64,000 nt of DNA from Ancylobacter amanitiformis (GCF_030814815.1 NZ_JAUSVR010000019.1:1-64000), one strand, 5' to 3'. Positions 1-10,336 are shown, counted from the stretch's first letter. Numbers and translations are program-made. The notes: generated by a model not told the origin, from the sequence alone.

Positions 1-30
1 ACGCTCGCTCAGCAGGAACAAATCACCCAT
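1..30 (-). CDS. IS5-family transposase, N-terminal fragment (runs off window)
   Basis: An ATG on the minus strand at position 30 opens a frame reading MGDLFLLSER before the window ends. A strong GAGGAGG ribosome site lies about 6 nt upstream. From memory, MGDLFLLSE is the characteristic beginning of IS5-family (IS427-like) DDE transposases in Hyphomicrobiales. Only ten codons are visible, so the call rests on this short match, the good ribosome site and the neighbouring insertion-type repeat. Confidence 0.5.
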   Translation of the reverse strand, partial: MGDLFLLSER

Positions 31-89
31 GCCAGCCTCCTCAAGGGAGACTGTGAATCACAACTCAAGGCAGATTAATAGGTCCTGAG
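1..89 (-). mobile_element. Probable end of an IS5-type insertion sequence
   Basis: This covers the transposase start and the roughly 60 bp untranslated stretch that precedes it. The outer boundary is placed just before the CCTAGAGC palindrome arm at 90. The terminal repeat cannot be confirmed because the other end lies outside the window. Confidence 0.35.
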
Positions 90-198
90 CCTAGAGCTTT
101 TGCGGTGAATTCCGGTTCACCGGAAAAGCTCTAGGTTATTGTTCTGATGCATTTTCTTGACGCGAACCGGAATCCACTTCGCTCGAAAATGCTCTAGG
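90..198. repeat. CTAGAGC palindromic intergenic repeat
   Basis: A perfect 12-bp inverted repeat, CCTAGAGCTTTT (90-101) and AAAAGCTCTAGG (124-135), encloses a second palindrome GGTGAA-TTCCGG-TTCACC. A third copy of the terminal word, GCTCTAGG at 191-198, ends a related module containing CCGGAATCCACTTCGCTCGA. This modular style is typical of dispersed intergenic palindromes in Hyphomicrobiales. In RNA it would fold into a long hairpin and may stop transcription between the IS and the LysR gene. Confidence 0.7.
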
Positions 199-227
199 CC
201 GATGGACCTGCCGGCGATCGGTCCGCT

Positions 228-1106
228 TCACTCCTTCAGCGTCGCCAGCAGGGCATCGCCGATGCGGCTGCTGCGGCGCTGGCGGTGGCGCAGCACGTGA
301 AAATGCCGCTCGGGCAGCAGGAACGGCACATGCCGCAGCAGCCCCGCCTCCAGGCTGGCGGCGGCGACCGAGGCGGAGAGCGCGGTGGCGCCGAGACCGG
401 CCTCGACCGCGGCGCGGACCGCCTCGTTGGAGGGCAGCGCCAGGGCGACCCGCAGATCGCCCATCGAGAGCCGGTGCCCGGCCAGCGCCTGCTCGAAGGC
501 CGAGCGCGTGCCCGAGCCCTCCTCGCGCAGCACCCAATCGCTCTCGACGAGACGTTCCGGGGCGAGGGCCGGCGCGCCGGCCCATGGATGATCCGGCCCG
601 ACCAGCAGCACCAGCTGGTCGCGCGCGACCGGCCGGCTGGCAAGATGCTCGCTCTCGACGATGCCTTCGACGAAGCCGAGTTCCACCGCGCCGCTCTCGA
701 CGGCTTCCGCGACCTGCGCGGTGTTGCCGACGCTGAGGCGGATCTCGATGCCGGGATGGGCGCGGTGAAACGCCACGAGGTGGCGCGGCAGCCAATAGGA
801 GGCGATGGTCTGGCTGGCATGGACGGCCAGCGTGCCGCGCTGCAGCGTGCCGAACGCGCTCAGGGCCCGCTCGGCATGGGCCACCTCGGCAAGGATGGCG
901 CGGGCATCGACCAGCAGCCCGCGACCGGCCTCGGTCAGTTCCACCCGCCGGCCGACGCGGTTGAACAGGCGGGTATCGTGGCGGGTCTCCAGCGCGGCGA
1001 TGGCATGGCTGGCCGCCGACTGGGCGAGATTGAGCGACCGGGCCGCCTGCGTGACATGCTGGCGTTCCGCGACAGCGACGAAGATGCGCAACTGCTCAAG
1101 GGTCAT
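228..1106 (-). CDS. LysR-family transcriptional regulator
   Basis: The 292-residue protein has the standard LysR architecture. A winged helix-turn-helix covers about residues 1-60 (VTQAARSLNLAQSAASHAI is the helix-turn-helix). A substrate-binding effector domain of the periplasmic-protein fold covers about 90-290. The gene is divergent from a TDT-family membrane carrier 147 bp away, the usual arrangement in which a LysR protein controls its neighbour and itself. The inducer is unknown; an organic acid or sulfur/nitrogen anion is a guess from the carrier family. Length and start agree with the family. Confidence 0.9.
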   Translation of the reverse strand: MTLEQLRIFVAVAERQHVTQAARSLNLAQSAASHAIAALETRHDTRLFNRVGRRVELTEAGRGLLVDARAILAEVAHAERALSAFGTLQRGTLAVHASQTIASYWLPRHLVAFHRAHPGIEIRLSVGNTAQVAEAVESGAVELGFVEGIVESEHLASRPVARDQLVLLVGPDHPWAGAPALAPERLVESDWVLREEGSGTRSAFEQALAGHRLSMGDLRVALALPSNEAVRAAVEAGLGATALSASVAAASLEAGLLRHVPFLLPERHFHVLRHRQRRSSRIGDALLATLKE

Positions 1107-1253
1107 CCAGGTCTCATAAACGATCCATATATCAGATTATATCGAGACATATCATCTATTGGAATGATTGTGAGCCGACGCCTAGCTTCCACCTCGCCGA
1201 TCCCTGGATCGGCCGTGGCGCCCGGCGCGGAACCGGTGCGAGGAGGTATCTTC
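1107..1253. promoter_or_regulatory. Divergent promoter region, LysR gene / TDT carrier
   Basis: This short region contains the only AT-rich patch nearby (about 1125-1165), with repeated ATAT words such as ATATATCAGATTATAT, which could hold LysR sites. A consensus AGGAGG at 1241-1246 sits 7 nt before the carrier's ATG and fixes that start. Confidence 0.5.
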
Positions 1254-2426
1254 ATGGCCCATGCCCACACCCCCGTTGAACCGGCGGCCGTAGCCGGGAT
1301 GACGTCGCTCACCCGCATCGTGCGCAACTTCACGCCCAACTGGTTCACCGTGACCATGGGAACGGGTGCGCTCGCGCTGGTGCTGAACCAGTTGCCCATC
1401 GAGGTGCCCGGGCTGCATGCGGTGGCGTGCGGGCTGTGGATGCTGAATATCGGCCTGTTCGCCGGCTTCAGCCTGCTCTACCTCGCGCGCTGGGTGCTGT
1501 TTCCCGAGGAGGCGGCGCGGATCTTCCACCATCCCGTCATGTCGATGTTCTTCGGCGCGATCCCGATGGGGCTGGCGACCATCGTCAACGGTTTCCTCGC
1601 CTTCGGCCCGCCGCTGATCGGGCCGCAGGCGCTGGCGATCGCCCATGGCCTGTGGTGGTGCGATGCCGCGCTCGCGGTGGCCTGCGGGCTGGTGATTCCC
1701 TACCTCATGTTCACCCGGCAGGAGCACAGCATCGAGACGATGACGGCGGTCTGGCTGCTGCCGGTCGTCGCCTGCGAGGTCGCCGCCGCCAGCGCCGGGC
1801 TGCTGGCGCCGCATCTGCCGGCCACGGAGGGCTTTCTCGTGCTCGTGCTCGGCTACGTGCTGTGGGCCTGCTCGGTTCCCCTCGCCATGAGCATACTGGT
1901 GCTGCTGGTGCTGCGTCTTGTCCTGCACAAGCTGCCGCCCCGCGACATGGGCGCCTCCGCCTGGCTGGCGCTCGGGCCGATCGGTACCGGCGCGCTGGGG
2001 CTGCTGCTGCTGGGGGACGACGCGCCGTCCATCTTCGCGGCGAACGGGCTCGCCAGCGTGGGCGAGGTGGCGCGCGGGCTCGGCATCATCGGCGGCATCC
2101 TGTTCTGGGGCTATGGCGCCTGGTGGCTGGCCCTCGCGGTGCTGAAGACGCAGCGCTATCTGCGCGAAGGGATGCCGTTCAATCTTGGCTGGTGGGGCTT
2201 CACCTTTCCGCTGGCGGTCTACACGCTGGCGACACTGGCGCTGGGACGCATGACCGGGCTGGGCCTGTTCACCGTGAGCGGCATCGGGCTCGCCGTCTGC
2301 CTCAGCACGTTCTGGGTCATCGTCGCCGCCCGCACGCTGCATGGTGCGTGGATGACGACGCTGTTCGTCGCGCCGTGCCTGAAGGGGCAGAACGCGGTCG
2401 CCCGTTTCGAGGCCGATACGGTGTGA
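1254..2426 (+). CDS. TDT-family (SLAC1/TehA/Mae1-like) membrane carrier
   Basis: The 390-residue protein is almost entirely hydrophobic, with about ten membrane spans and the family-typical start NFTPNWFTVTMGTGAL. TDT proteins carry C4-dicarboxylates, sulfite, tellurite or other anions across the inner membrane. The subgroup with the FTPNWF...MGTG motif includes Mae1/SSU1-like exporters. The start was set by AGGAGG 7 nt upstream; an upstream open frame through the LysR gene is not coding. The substrate cannot be read from sequence. A second, more TehA-like TDT gene lies at 50499. Confidence 0.85.
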   Translation: MAHAHTPVEPAAVAGMTSLTRIVRNFTPNWFTVTMGTGALALVLNQLPIEVPGLHAVACGLWMLNIGLFAGFSLLYLARWVLFPEEAARIFHHPVMSMFFGAIPMGLATIVNGFLAFGPPLIGPQALAIAHGLWWCDAALAVACGLVIPYLMFTRQEHSIETMTAVWLLPVVACEVAAASAGLLAPHLPATEGFLVLVLGYVLWACSVPLAMSILVLLVLRLVLHKLPPRDMGASAWLALGPIGTGALGLLLLGDDAPSIFAANGLASVGEVARGLGIIGGILFWGYGAWWLALAVLKTQRYLREGMPFNLGWWGFTFPLAVYTLATLALGRMTGLGLFTVSGIGLAVCLSTFWVIVAARTLHGAWMTTLFVAPCLKGQNAVARFEADTV

Positions 2427-2483
2427 GAGCGCGGCTATCAGGGCGGGTTCCGGTTCACGGGAAGATGGCGGCTTGAAACACCG

Positions 2484-2524
2484 AGAGCCCCGGCGGTGAA
2501 TGGATGCTTCATCGCCGGGGCTCT
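2484..2524. terminator. Hairpin between convergent carrier and dctA
   Basis: Twelve perfectly paired bases, AGAGCCCCGGCG (2484-2495) and CGCCGGGGCTCT (2513-2524), form a stem. It sits between two genes whose 3' ends face each other. No T-run follows on either strand, so it may act as a weak or Rho-assisted bidirectional terminator. Confidence 0.6.
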
Positions 2525-2570
2525 TATGTCGTGTGTCGAATGCCGTGTATCCCGCGAGCGGGTCAGCCCG

Positions 2571-3908
2571 TCACTCCGCCGGCGCGCTGGCGGCGATGTC
2601 GGAGACGTCCTCCGGCAGCTTGCCGCCGAGCGCGGCCTGCAGCTGGGCGTGATCGAGCTCGCCCTCCCAGCGGGCGACGACGACCGTGGCGACGGCATTG
2701 CCGATGAAGTTGGTGACGGCGCGGCATTCGGACATGAAGCGATCAATGCCGAGGATCAGCGCCATGCCGGCCACCGGGACGGCAGGAACCACCGAGAGCG
2801 TCGCCGCCAGCGTGATGAAGCCGGCGCCGGTAATGCCGGCCGCGCCCTTGGAGCTGAGCATCGCCACCAGCAGCAGCAGGACCTGGTCGGCCAGCGACAG
2901 GTGGATGTCCATGGCCTGCGCGATGAACAGCGAGGCCAGCGTCATGTAGATGTTGGTGCCGTCGAGATTGAACGAGTAGCCGGTGGGAACCACCAGACCG
3001 ACCACCGAGCGCTTGCAGCCGGCGGCTTCCAGCTTCTCCATCAGGCTCGGCAGCGCCGCTTCCGAGGAGGAGGTGCCGATCACCAGCAGGATCTCTTCCT
3101 TGATGTAGCGGATCAGCGCGAAGATCGAGAAGCCGTTATAGCGGCAGACCGCGCCCAGCACGCCGAGGATGAACACCGCCGCCGTGAGGTAGAAGGTGGC
3201 GATCAGCATGGCGAGATTGGCCACCGAGCCGATGCCGTATTTGCCGATGGTGAAGGCCATCGCGCCGAACGCGCCGATCGGCGCCGCCTTCATCAGGATG
3301 GCGACCAGCTTGAAGATGGGCGCCGAAAGCGCCTGCATGAAGTCCAGCACCGGCTGGGCGCGCTCGCCGACAATGGAGAGCGAGAGGCCGAACAGCACCG
3401 AGAAGAACAGCACCTGCAGGATGTCGCCTGAGGCGAAGGCGCCGACAATGGTGTCGGGAATGATGTTCTGCAGGAAACCGATGATGCTCGTCTCATGCGC
3501 CTTGGTGGCATAGGTCTGCACCGCCTTGGCATCGAGGCTGGCGGGATCGATATGCAGCCCGGTACCCGGCTGCACGACATTGCCGATGATGAGGCCGACG
3601 ATGAGCGCGAGGGTGGAGAAGGTGAGGAAGTAGATCATCGCCTTGCCGGCGACGCGCCCCACCTTCTTCATGTCGCTCATGCCGGCAATGCCGGTGGCGA
3701 CGGTGAGGAAGATCACCGGCGCGATGATCATCTTCACCAGCTTGATGAAGGCGTCGCCCAGCGGCTTCAGCGAGGCGCCGAAATCCGGCCAGCAATGGCC
3801 GATCAGGATGCCCGCGGCGATCGCCACCAGCACCTGGACATAGAGCTGCTGGTAGAACTTCTTGGGGCGAACGGGCACGCCCGTCACGGGCGCGGAAATC
3901 GTGGCCAT
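2571..3908 (-). CDS. dctA: C4-dicarboxylate:proton/sodium symporter DctA
   Basis: The 445-residue DAACS-family symporter imports succinate, fumarate and malate across the inner membrane. Visible hallmarks are the serine-rich re-entrant loop [17 protein letters not shown], the transport core [19 protein letters not shown], and [18 protein letters not shown]. The ATG at 3908 is preferred over a longer frame because GGAGGAAA lies just upstream and the protein then begins MATISAP, close to known DctA length. Divergent dctBD and a textbook sigma-54 promoter (3969-3983) indicate induction by DctD when dicarboxylates are sensed. Confidence 0.95.
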   Translation of the reverse strand: MATISAPVTGVPVRPKKFYQQLYVQVLVAIAAGILIGHCWPDFGASLKPLGDAFIKLVKMIIAPVIFLTVATGIAGMSDMKKVGRVAGKAMIYFLTFSTLALIVGLIIGNVVQPGTGLHIDPASLDAKAVQTYATKAHETSIIGFLQNIIPDTIVGAFASGDILQVLFFSVLFGLSLSIVGERAQPVLDFMQALSAPIFKLVAILMKAAPIGAFGAMAFTIGKYGIGSVANLAMLIATFYLTAAVFILGVLGAVCRYNGFSIFALIRYIKEEILLVIGTSSSEAALPSLMEKLEAAGCKRSVVGLVVPTGYSFNLDGTNIYMTLASLFIAQAMDIHLSLADQVLLLLVAMLSSKGAAGITGAGFITLAATLSVVPAVPVAGMALILGIDRFMSECRAVTNFIGNAVATVVVARWEGELDHAQLQAALGGKLPEDVSDIAASAPAE

Positions 3909-3968
3909 GGCTTTCCTCCGAGGGACTGGTCGGCTTGTTTGTCTTGGCAAGATCGCGCCAGCCCTTCC

Positions 3969-3983
3969 GCAAGCCCTGTGCCA
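3969..3983 (-). promoter_or_regulatory. Sigma-54 (-24/-12) promoter of dctA
   Basis: On the minus strand this reads TGGCAC-AGGGC-TTGC. That is a perfect match to the RpoN consensus, with GG and GC separated by 10 nt. It lies about 60 bp before the dctA start codon, with no other gene between. Confidence 0.85.
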
Positions 3984-4056
3984 GGGCGCGTGACGTGCGA
4001 TAAGTCATTGTACAAACAGGATTTAAGCGAGATGGCAGATCGATGTCATCGTGATG

Positions 4057-4076
4057 CCGTGCGGAACTCCGCACGG
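4057..4076. promoter_or_regulatory. DctD-type upstream activator site 1
   Basis: Perfect inverted repeat CCGTGCGG-N4-CCGCACGG. It resembles the GTGCGG/CCGCAC palindromes bound by DctD in rhizobia. It lies about 110 bp upstream of the dctA transcription start implied by the sigma-54 promoter. Confidence 0.7.
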
Positions 4077-4091
4077 AAAATCATTGCCTCA

Positions 4092-4107
4092 TGCGAAATT
4101 CCGCGCA
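4092..4107. promoter_or_regulatory. DctD-type upstream activator site 2
   Basis: Imperfect palindrome TGCGAAATTCCGCGCA. Its centre is 33 bp (three helical turns) from site 1, as expected for two DctD dimers on one DNA face. It lies 10 bp before dctB, so DctD might also affect dctB. Confidence 0.6.
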
Positions 4108-4116
4108 ATATGAACC

Positions 4117-5970
4117 ATGGCTTTTGCGAGTTTCCCAGCCGAGACGCGTACCCCCGACCGGGCGGGGCGGCGCCTCTGGCTGGCCTTTGCGCTGGTCTCG
4201 GTGCTGGCCACCCTCGCGGCCTTCGTGGTGGCCGCCGATCTCGGCCGTAGCCACGCCATCGCCTCGGTGCGGGCGGCCGGGGGCAGCGCCTCCACCCTCG
4301 CCATTGCCGTTTTGCGGGGGGAACTGGAGAAACAACGCGCGCTGCCGCTGATCCTCGTGCGCGATCCCGATGTCGAGGCCGCGCTCGACGGGGCCGATAC
4401 GCATGAACTCGATGCCAAGCTGGAGGATATCGCCCGCGAGACGCGCACGGCGGTGATCTACCTGCTCGACCGGTCGGGCCGGGCCATCGCCGCCAGCAAC
4501 TGGCGCGAGCCGACCAGCTTCGTCGGCACCGACTATGCCTTCCGCGACTATTACCGCGAGGCGATGGCCCGCGGCAGCGCCGAGCAGTTCGCGCTGGGCA
4601 CGGTCAGCAACCGGCCGGGGCTCTACATCACCCGGCGCGTCGACGGGCCGGAGGGAGCGCCGGAAGGAGCGCTGGGCGTCATCGTCGTCAAGGTCGAGTT
4701 CGACCGGGTGGAGGATGACTGGCGCGCGCTTGGCGGGCAGACCCTTGTCACCGACGGGCGTGGCGTGGTCCTGCTCTCCACCGTGCCCGCCTGGCGCTTT
4801 CATGTGGAGGAGCCGCTGGCGCCCGCGGCGGCGGCCGAGATGCGCCGCACGCTGCAATTCGGCGACGCGCCGCTGCGGCCTCTGCCCTTCACGCGGGAGG
4901 ACGACATGGTCACGGTCACCGGTGCCGCGGCGGGGCGCTATCTGGTGACGCGCACCGGCGTGCCGACGACGGACTGGCAGCTGGATCTGCTGCTGCCGGT
5001 GGAGCGCGCCATTCGCAGCGAGCGGGGCGACCTGCAGGCCATCGCCGCGCTGGCGCTCATGCCCGCCATCGCGCTCGCCGGCTTCCTGCTGCGCCGGCGC
5101 CGGCAGGCCGCCGCGCAGCGCCGGGCCGACGCGCGCATCAAGGCCGAGCTTGAACTGCGCGTCGAGGAGCGCACCGCGGCGCTGGCCGGGGCCAATGCCC
5201 GGCTGGTCGAGGAAATCGCCGAGCACGGCCGGGCGCAGGAGCGCCTGTCCGATGCGCGCGAGGAACTGGGCAAGGCCAACCGGCTGGCCACGCTCGGCCA
5301 GGTCACGGCCGGCGTCGCCCATGAGATCAACCAGCCGCTCGCCGCCATCCGCACCTATGCCGAAAATGCCCGCGCCCTGCTGAAGCGGCGCGAGGATGCC
5401 GCGACCGACATGGCGCTGGACAAGGTGGTCGCGCTCACCGAGCGGATCGGCCTCATCACCGAGACGCTGCGCGGCTTCGCCCGCCGGGGCGACGGGGCGC
5501 TGGAGCCGGTGCGGGTGGCGGATGCGGTGGCCGGCGCCCTGATGATCCTCGACGCGCCGCTGCGCCAGGCCGGGCTGGTTCTCGCCGTGGAACCGGTGCC
5601 GCCGGGACTGAAGGTGATGGCGCGCCGGGTGGAACTGGAACAGGTGCTGGTCAACCTGATGCGCAACGCCATCGAGGCGCTGGGCACCGTGCCGCCCGCC
5701 GGCTCCGCCATCGATGCCCCACCGCTGCGTCTGTGCCTCGACGCCGGCGCGGACAGCGTCACCCTCACCGTGGCCGATCGCGGGCCGGGCATGACGGCGG
5801 CGGAGGTCGCGGCACTGTTTACCCCGTTCCGCTCCTCGAAGCCGAAGGGCCTCGGGCTCGGCCTCGTCATCTGCCACGACATTGTCAGCCGGTTCGGCGG
5901 CACGCTGGGAGCGGCCTGCCGCCCGGGCGAGGGCTGCGCTTTCACCATCGTTCTGAAGAGGGCCCCATGA
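4117..5970 (+). CDS. dctB: C4-dicarboxylate sensor histidine kinase DctB
   Basis: The 617-residue membrane sensor has a first transmembrane helix (about 15-35), a periplasmic double-Cache-type region (about 50-290), and a second helix (about 300-325, [18 protein letters not shown]). A coiled linker follows, then a HisKA domain with phospho-His in [20 protein letters not shown], and a HATPase domain with DRGPGMT and [13 protein letters not shown] motifs. It senses periplasmic C4-dicarboxylates and phosphorylates DctD. The stop overlaps the dctD start as ATGA, so the two are translationally coupled. No clear ribosome site precedes the ATG. Confidence 0.93.
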   Translation: MAFASFPAETRTPDRAGRRLWLAFALVSVLATLAAFVVAADLGRSHAIASVRAAGGSASTLAIAVLRGELEKQRALPLILVRDPDVEAALDGADTHELDAKLEDIARETRTAVIYLLDRSGRAIAASNWREPTSFVGTDYAFRDYYREAMARGSAEQFALGTVSNRPGLYITRRVDGPEGAPEGALGVIVVKVEFDRVEDDWRALGGQTLVTDGRGVVLLSTVPAWRFHVEEPLAPAAAAEMRRTLQFGDAPLRPLPFTREDDMVTVTGAAAGRYLVTRTGVPTTDWQLDLLLPVERAIRSERGDLQAIAALALMPAIALAGFLLRRRRQAAAQRRADARIKAELELRVEERTAALAGANARLVEEIAEHGRAQERLSDAREELGKANRLATLGQVTAGVAHEINQPLAAIRTYAENARALLKRREDAATDMALDKVVALTERIGLITETLRGFARRGDGALEPVRVADAVAGALMILDAPLRQAGLVLAVEPVPPGLKVMARRVELEQVLVNLMRNAIEALGTVPPAGSAIDAPPLRLCLDAGADSVTLTVADRGPGMTAAEVAALFTPFRSSKPKGLGLGLVICHDIVSRFGGTLGAACRPGEGCAFTIVLKRAP

Positions 5971-7349
5971 CCACGCGCCCGCCCGATCTCGCCGCCGCAC
6001 ATCTGGCCATTCCGGAGGTTGCCTTCGTCGACGACGATGCCGACCTGAGGGATGCCAATGTGCAGGCGCTGCAGCTGGCCGGCTTCCGGGCGACGCCCTA
6101 TGGCGGCGGGGCGGCGCTGCTGGAGCGGATCGGCCCGGATTTTCCCGGCATCGTCGTCACCGATGTGCGCATGCCGGGCATGGATGGGATCGAGCTGTTC
6201 CGCCGCCTGAAGGCGATCGATGCCGATATTCCGGTGGTGCTGATCTCCGGCCATGCCGACGTCGCCATGGCGGTGGAGGCGATGAGCGAGGGCGCCTATG
6301 ACTTCCTCGCCAAGCCCTATGCCGGTGCCCGCCTCATCGAAACGCTGCGCCGGGCCAGCGAGAAGCGCGCCCTCATTCTGGAGAACCGCCGGCTGCGCGC
6401 CATGGCGGGCGGCTCGGAGGAGGAGGGCGCGCTGATCGGGGTGACGCCGGCCATGGTGCGGCTGCGCCAGACCATCCGCGACCTCGCCGATATCGATGTC
6501 GACGTGCTGGTGCTCGGCGAGACCGGCAGCGGCAAGGATGTGGTGGCGAGCCTGCTGCACAAGCTCAGCCGCCGCCGCGCCAAGCCCTTCGTGGCGCTCA
6601 ATTGCGGCGCGCTGCCCGACAGCGTCATCGAGAGCGAATTGTTCGGCTATGAGCCCGGCGCCTTCACCGGCGCGCAGAAGAAGCGGGTGGGGCGCATCGA
6701 ACATTCCAGCGGCGGCACGCTGTTTCTCGACGAACTGGAGAGCATGCCCCTGACCGCGCAGGTCAAGCTGCTGCGGGTGCTGGAGACGCGCGAAATCGCC
6801 CCGCTCGGCTCGAACGATCTGCGGCGGGTCGATCTGCGCGTGGTCGCCGCGACCAAGATCGATCTCGGCGATCCGGCCGGGCGGGGCGATTTCCGCGAGG
6901 ACCTGTATTACCGGCTGAACGTGGTGACGCTGCGCATCCCGCCGCTGCGCGAGCGCCGGCGCGATATCCCGCTGCTGTTCACCCATTTCCTCGCCCGCGC
7001 GGCCCAGAAATATGGCCGTTCGTCCCCCCGGCTCGACCGGGCGGTGGAGCGCCATCTGGTGGAAAATGACTGGACCGGCAATGTGCGCGAGCTCTTGCAT
7101 TTCGCCGAGCGGGTGGCGCTGGGCCTGCCCGAACCGGCGCCGGCAAGCGCCATGGCGGCGGATGGAGAGCCCGCCAGCCTGCCGGAGCGGCTCGGCGCGA
7201 TCGAGGCCAATCTCATCCGCGAGGCGCTGGAAGCCCATGGCGGCGACGTTCGCGCCACGGTGCAGGCGCTCGGCATTCCCCGCAAGACTTTCTACGACAA
7301 GCTGGCGCGCTACGGCATCGAGCGGGCCGCCTATGAGCGGGGGAAGTGA
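5967..7349 (+). CDS. dctD: Sigma-54-dependent response regulator DctD
   Basis: The 460-residue activator has three parts. The receiver domain (about 15-135) has the acidic pocket VDDDAD and phospho-Asp in [11 protein letters not shown]. The AAA+ domain (about 155-385) has Walker A GETGSGKD, the sigma-54 contact loop GAFTGA and Walker [12 protein letters not shown] Fis-type helix-turn-helix lies at the C-terminus ([21 protein letters not shown]). After phosphorylation by DctB it should act at 4057-4107 on the sigma-54 promoter of dctA. It overlaps dctB by 4 nt. Confidence 0.95.
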   Translation: MTTRPPDLAAAHLAIPEVAFVDDDADLRDANVQALQLAGFRATPYGGGAALLERIGPDFPGIVVTDVRMPGMDGIELFRRLKAIDADIPVVLISGHADVAMAVEAMSEGAYDFLAKPYAGARLIETLRRASEKRALILENRRLRAMAGGSEEEGALIGVTPAMVRLRQTIRDLADIDVDVLVLGETGSGKDVVASLLHKLSRRRAKPFVALNCGALPDSVIESELFGYEPGAFTGAQKKRVGRIEHSSGGTLFLDELESMPLTAQVKLLRVLETREIAPLGSNDLRRVDLRVVAATKIDLGDPAGRGDFREDLYYRLNVVTLRIPPLRERRRDIPLLFTHFLARAAQKYGRSSPRLDRAVERHLVENDWTGNVRELLHFAERVALGLPEPAPASAMAADGEPASLPERLGAIEANLIREALEAHGGDVRATVQALGIPRKTFYDKLARYGIERAAYERGK

Positions 7350-7350
7350 A

Positions 7351-7381
7351 CGCCGGAGGAGGCATCCCGGCCCCTCCGGCG
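7351..7381. terminator. Hairpin between dctD and etfA
   Basis: CGCCGGAGG (7351-7359) pairs perfectly with CCTCCGGCG (7373-7381). It lies 2 nt after the dctD stop and 14 nt before the etfA stop on the other strand. It could serve both convergent units; no long T-run is present. Confidence 0.6.
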
Positions 7382-7394
7382 CTGTTCTGTCAGG

Positions 7395-8324
7395 TCACAG
7401 GCGCTCGACCAGCTCCGGCACCGCCTGGAACAGGTCGCCGACCAGGCCGTAATCGGCGATTTGGAAGATCGGCGCGTCCTCGTCCTTGTTGATGGCGACG
7501 ATGAGCCTGGAATCCTTCATGCCGGCCAGATGCTGGATCGCCCCGGAAATGCCCACCGCGACATAGAGCGCGGGCGCCACCACCTTGCCGGTCTGGCCGA
7601 CCTGCCGGTCGTTCGGGGCGTAGCCGGCATCCACCGCCGCGCGCGAGGCGCCGACCGCCGCGCCCAGCTTGTCGGCCAGCTGCTCGATGAGCGCGAAGTT
7701 CTCCTTCGACCCGACGCCGCGTCCGCCCGAGACCACGATGCCGGCGGAGGAGAGTTCCGGCCGGTCGGCGAGGCTGAGCCGGTCCTCCACCCAGTGCGAG
7801 GCGGCGGAGGTGGAAACCGTCACCTCGATCGGCTCGATGGGGGCGCCGCCGCCGCGCGGGGCGGGCGCGAAGGCGGCGGTGCGGATGGTGGCGACTTTGA
7901 TGGAATCGGCCGAGCGCACGGTCTGGATGGCGTTGCCGGCATAGATCGGCCGCTCGAACGTGTCGGCATCCAGGATGGCGGTGACATCCGACAGGATCAT
8001 CACGTCGAGCCGCCCGGCCACGCGCGGCAGGATGCTCTTCAGGCCGGCGGTGGCCGGCCCGATCACATGGGTGTAGCGCGCGGCCAGCGTGGCGATCAAT
8101 TCCGCCATCGGCTCGGCGAGCTGGCGGCCCAGCACGGCGTGGTCGGCGACGAGCACGCGGGCGACGCCGGCGAAGCTGGCCGCCGCGCTGGCCGCCGCGC
8201 CGACGCCTTCGCCCGCGACGAGGATATCGACCGCGCCGAGCGTGGCGGCGGCGGCGAGCGCCTTGGCGGTGGCGTCAGCCTGCAGGTTGGCGCCGTTGAT
8301 CTCGGCGATGAGAAGAACCGTCAT
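7395..8324 (-). CDS. etfA: Electron transfer flavoprotein subunit alpha
   Basis: The 309-residue subunit carries the FAD-binding C-terminal region. It is recognised by [15 protein letters not shown], the stretch [25 protein letters not shown] and the late motif [16 protein letters not shown]. With EtfB it takes electrons from acyl-CoA dehydrogenases and passes them to ETF:quinone oxidoreductase. The gene is 2 nt downstream of etfB and ends the gcdH operon, so it probably serves glutaryl-CoA oxidation as a dedicated copy or together with other acyl-CoA dehydrogenases. Confidence 0.95.
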   Translation of the reverse strand: MTVLLIAEINGANLQADATAKALAAAATLGAVDILVAGEGVGAAASAAASFAGVARVLVADHAVLGRQLAEPMAELIATLAARYTHVIGPATAGLKSILPRVAGRLDVMILSDVTAILDADTFERPIYAGNAIQTVRSADSIKVATIRTAAFAPAPRGGGAPIEPIEVTVSTSAASHWVEDRLSLADRPELSSAGIVVSGGRGVGSKENFALIEQLADKLGAAVGASRAAVDAGYAPNDRQVGQTGKVVAPALYVAVGISGAIQHLAGMKDSRLIVAINKDEDAPIFQIADYGLVGDLFQAVPELVERL

Positions 8325-8326
8325 GG

Positions 8327-9082
8327 TCAGAGCACTCCCGCTTCGTCCTTGAGCTTCGACACCAGCTCGGCGACCGAGCCAGCCTTGACCCCGCCCTTGC
8401 GGGCCGGCGGCTCCACGGTCTTCACCACGGTGAGCCGGGGCGCGATATCGAGGCCGAATTCGCCGGCCGGCCGGATGGCGAGCGGCTTCTTCTTCGCCTT
8501 CATGATGTTGGGCAGCGAGGCATAGCGCGGCTCGTTGAGCCGGAGGTCCACCGATATCACCGCCGGCAGGGCGACGCCGATGACCTGAAGGCCGCCATCG
8601 ACCTCGCGCGTCACCTGCGCCGCGCCGGCCTCGATGCGGATCTCGCTGGCGAAGGTCGCCTGCGGCCAGTCGAGGATGGCCGCCAGCATCTGGCCGGTGG
8701 CGTTCATGTCATTGTCGATCGCCTGCTTGCCGCACAGCACGAGGCCGGCCGCTTCCTCCCGCGCGACGGCGGCGATGAGCTTGGCCACCGCCAGCGGCTC
8801 GACATCCTCGCCCGGCGCCGTCTCGACGAGGATGGCGCGATCCGCGCCCATGGCCAGCGCGGTGCGCAGCGTCTCCTGCGCCGGGGCGGCGCCGATCGAC
8901 AGCGCGACCACTTCCGACGCCGCGCCCTTCTCCTTCAGGCGGATCGCTTCCTCGAGCGCGATCTCGTCGAACGGGTTCATCGACATCTTCACATTGGCCA
9001 GCTCGACCCCGCTGCCGTCGGGGCGCACGCGGATCTTCACGTTGTAGTCGACCACGCGCTTGACGGGCACGAGTATCTTCAT
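8327..9082 (-). CDS. etfB: Electron transfer flavoprotein subunit beta
   Basis: The 251-residue subunit begins [19 protein letters not shown], as EtfB proteins do. It carries the AMP-site region [15 protein letters not shown] and the recognition-loop sequence [20 protein letters not shown] that docks on acyl-CoA dehydrogenases. It forms the cytoplasmic EtfAB heterodimer with the next gene. It follows the CoA-transferase gene by 46 nt on the same strand, consistent with one transcript from gcdH to etfA. Confidence 0.95.
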   Translation of the reverse strand: MKILVPVKRVVDYNVKIRVRPDGSGVELANVKMSMNPFDEIALEEAIRLKEKGAASEVVALSIGAAPAQETLRTALAMGADRAILVETAPGEDVEPLAVAKLIAAVAREEAAGLVLCGKQAIDNDMNATGQMLAAILDWPQATFASEIRIEAGAAQVTREVDGGLQVIGVALPAVISVDLRLNEPRYASLPNIMKAKKKPLAIRPAGEFGLDIAPRLTVVKTVEPPARKGGVKAGSVAELVSKLKDEAGVL

Positions 9083-9128
9083 GGCCTGACAATCCCAGGA
9101 TGTGAAAACGGAGGTTTGCGAGAGAGAG

Positions 9129-10307
9129 TCATGGCGGGCCGCCGGCCGGCCGGTCGTCGCGAAAATGCCAGTCGCCGGTGCCCAGCGCCGGCCCGGCGCG
9201 GTCGAGCGCCAGCGGGCTGCGCGAGAAGACCAGCGGGGTGCGCAGGCCCGGAATGCCCTCGGGCCGGATCACCAGCCCCCGCGCGGCGAGCTGGGGCTCG
9301 CCGATCGCCTCCGCCACCGTGTTGATCGGCCCGCCGGGAACGCCGGCGTCTTCCAGCGCGGCGATGAGATCGGCGCGCGTGCGGGTGCTCGTGCGCTCGG
9401 TGATGCGGGCGGTGAGCGTCGCGCGGTTGCGCACCCGCTCGGGATTGGTCGCGTAGGCGGGGTCGACGGCCACGCCCTCCAGCCCCAGCACGCCGCACAG
9501 GGCGGCGAACTGCCGGTCATTGCCGCAGGCGATGATGAGATGGCCGTCGGCGGCGGGAAACACCTGGTAGGGCACGATATTGGGATGGGCGTTGCCCATG
9601 CGGTGGGGCACGGTGCCGCCCGCCAGATAGTTCATCGCCTGGTTGGCCAGCACCGCGACGCTGGTGTCGAGCAGCGACAGGTCGACCTGCTGGCCGCGCC
9701 CCGACACCGCCCGCTCCGCCAGCGCCGCCTGGATGCCGATGACGCCATAGAGGCCGGTGAAGATGTCGATCCAGGCGACACCCACTTTCTGCGGCTCGCC
9801 CGAGGGCTCGCCGGTCAGGTCCATGATGCCGCCCATGCCCTGGATCAGGAAATCGTAGCCCGGCTGGCGCGCGCGCGGGCCGTCCTGTCCGAAGCCGGTG
9901 ACGGAGACGTAGACGAGGCGCGGATTGGCGCTTGCAAGGCTCGCATAGTCGAGGCCGAAGCGGGTGAGGCCGCCGACCTTGAAATTCTCGATGACGACGT
10001 CGGCCTCTCCGATCAGCGCCTTCACCCGGGCGAGGTCGTCCGGCTCGGTGAAATCGCACATGACCGAGGTCTTGCCGCGATTGGCGGCGTGGAAATAGGC
10101 GGCGACCGTCTCCGTGCCGCCGCGCCCGTTCGGCCGCTCGATGAAGGGCGGGCCCCAGGTCCGCGTGTCGTCGCCCTCGGGGCTTTCCACCTTGATCACC
10201 TGCGCGCCGAGATCAGCCAGGGTCTGGCCGATCCACGGGCCGGCCAGGATGCGGGCGAGTTCGACAACCTTCAGCCCGTGGAGCGGCGGCAGCGCGTTCG
10301 TCGTCAC
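9129..10307 (-). CDS. Class III (CaiB/BaiF) CoA-transferase, probably glutarate-specific
   Basis: The 392-residue protein shows the class III signature near the N-terminus ([31 protein letters not shown]). The presumed catalytic Asp is in [14 protein letters not shown]. These enzymes move CoA between acyl-CoA and a free acid. Placed 29 nt after glutaryl-CoA dehydrogenase, the likely reaction is glutarate plus succinyl-CoA to glutaryl-CoA, as in the SUGCT-type pathway. That specificity is inferred from context only. The N-terminal residues [11 protein letters not shown] give a normal family length. Confidence 0.88.
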   Translation of the reverse strand: MTTNALPPLHGLKVVELARILAGPWIGQTLADLGAQVIKVESPEGDDTRTWGPPFIERPNGRGGTETVAAYFHAANRGKTSVMCDFTEPDDLARVKALIGEADVVIENFKVGGLTRFGLDYASLASANPRLVYVSVTGFGQDGPRARQPGYDFLIQGMGGIMDLTGEPSGEPQKVGVAWIDIFTGLYGVIGIQAALAERAVSGRGQQVDLSLLDTSVAVLANQAMNYLAGGTVPHRMGNAHPNIVPYQVFPAADGHLIIACGNDRQFAALCGVLGLEGVAVDPAYATNPERVRNRATLTARITERTSTRTRADLIAALEDAGVPGGPINTVAEAIGEPQLAARGLVIRPEGIPGLRTPLVFSRSPLALDRAGPALGTGDWHFRDDRPAGGPP

Positions 10308-10336
10308 GTCTCGGCATCCTTATGCGAAGGGCGCGG

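Noticed and set aside
1182-2342. Minus-strand frame opposite the TDT carrier
   Set aside because: Charged, repetitive translation with no family features; explained by codon bias of the real gene.
4081-6000. Long minus-strand frame opposite dctB
   Set aside because: It is a high-GC shadow: the product is Arg/Gly/His-rich without motifs, and the plus strand clearly encodes DctB with all kinase motifs.
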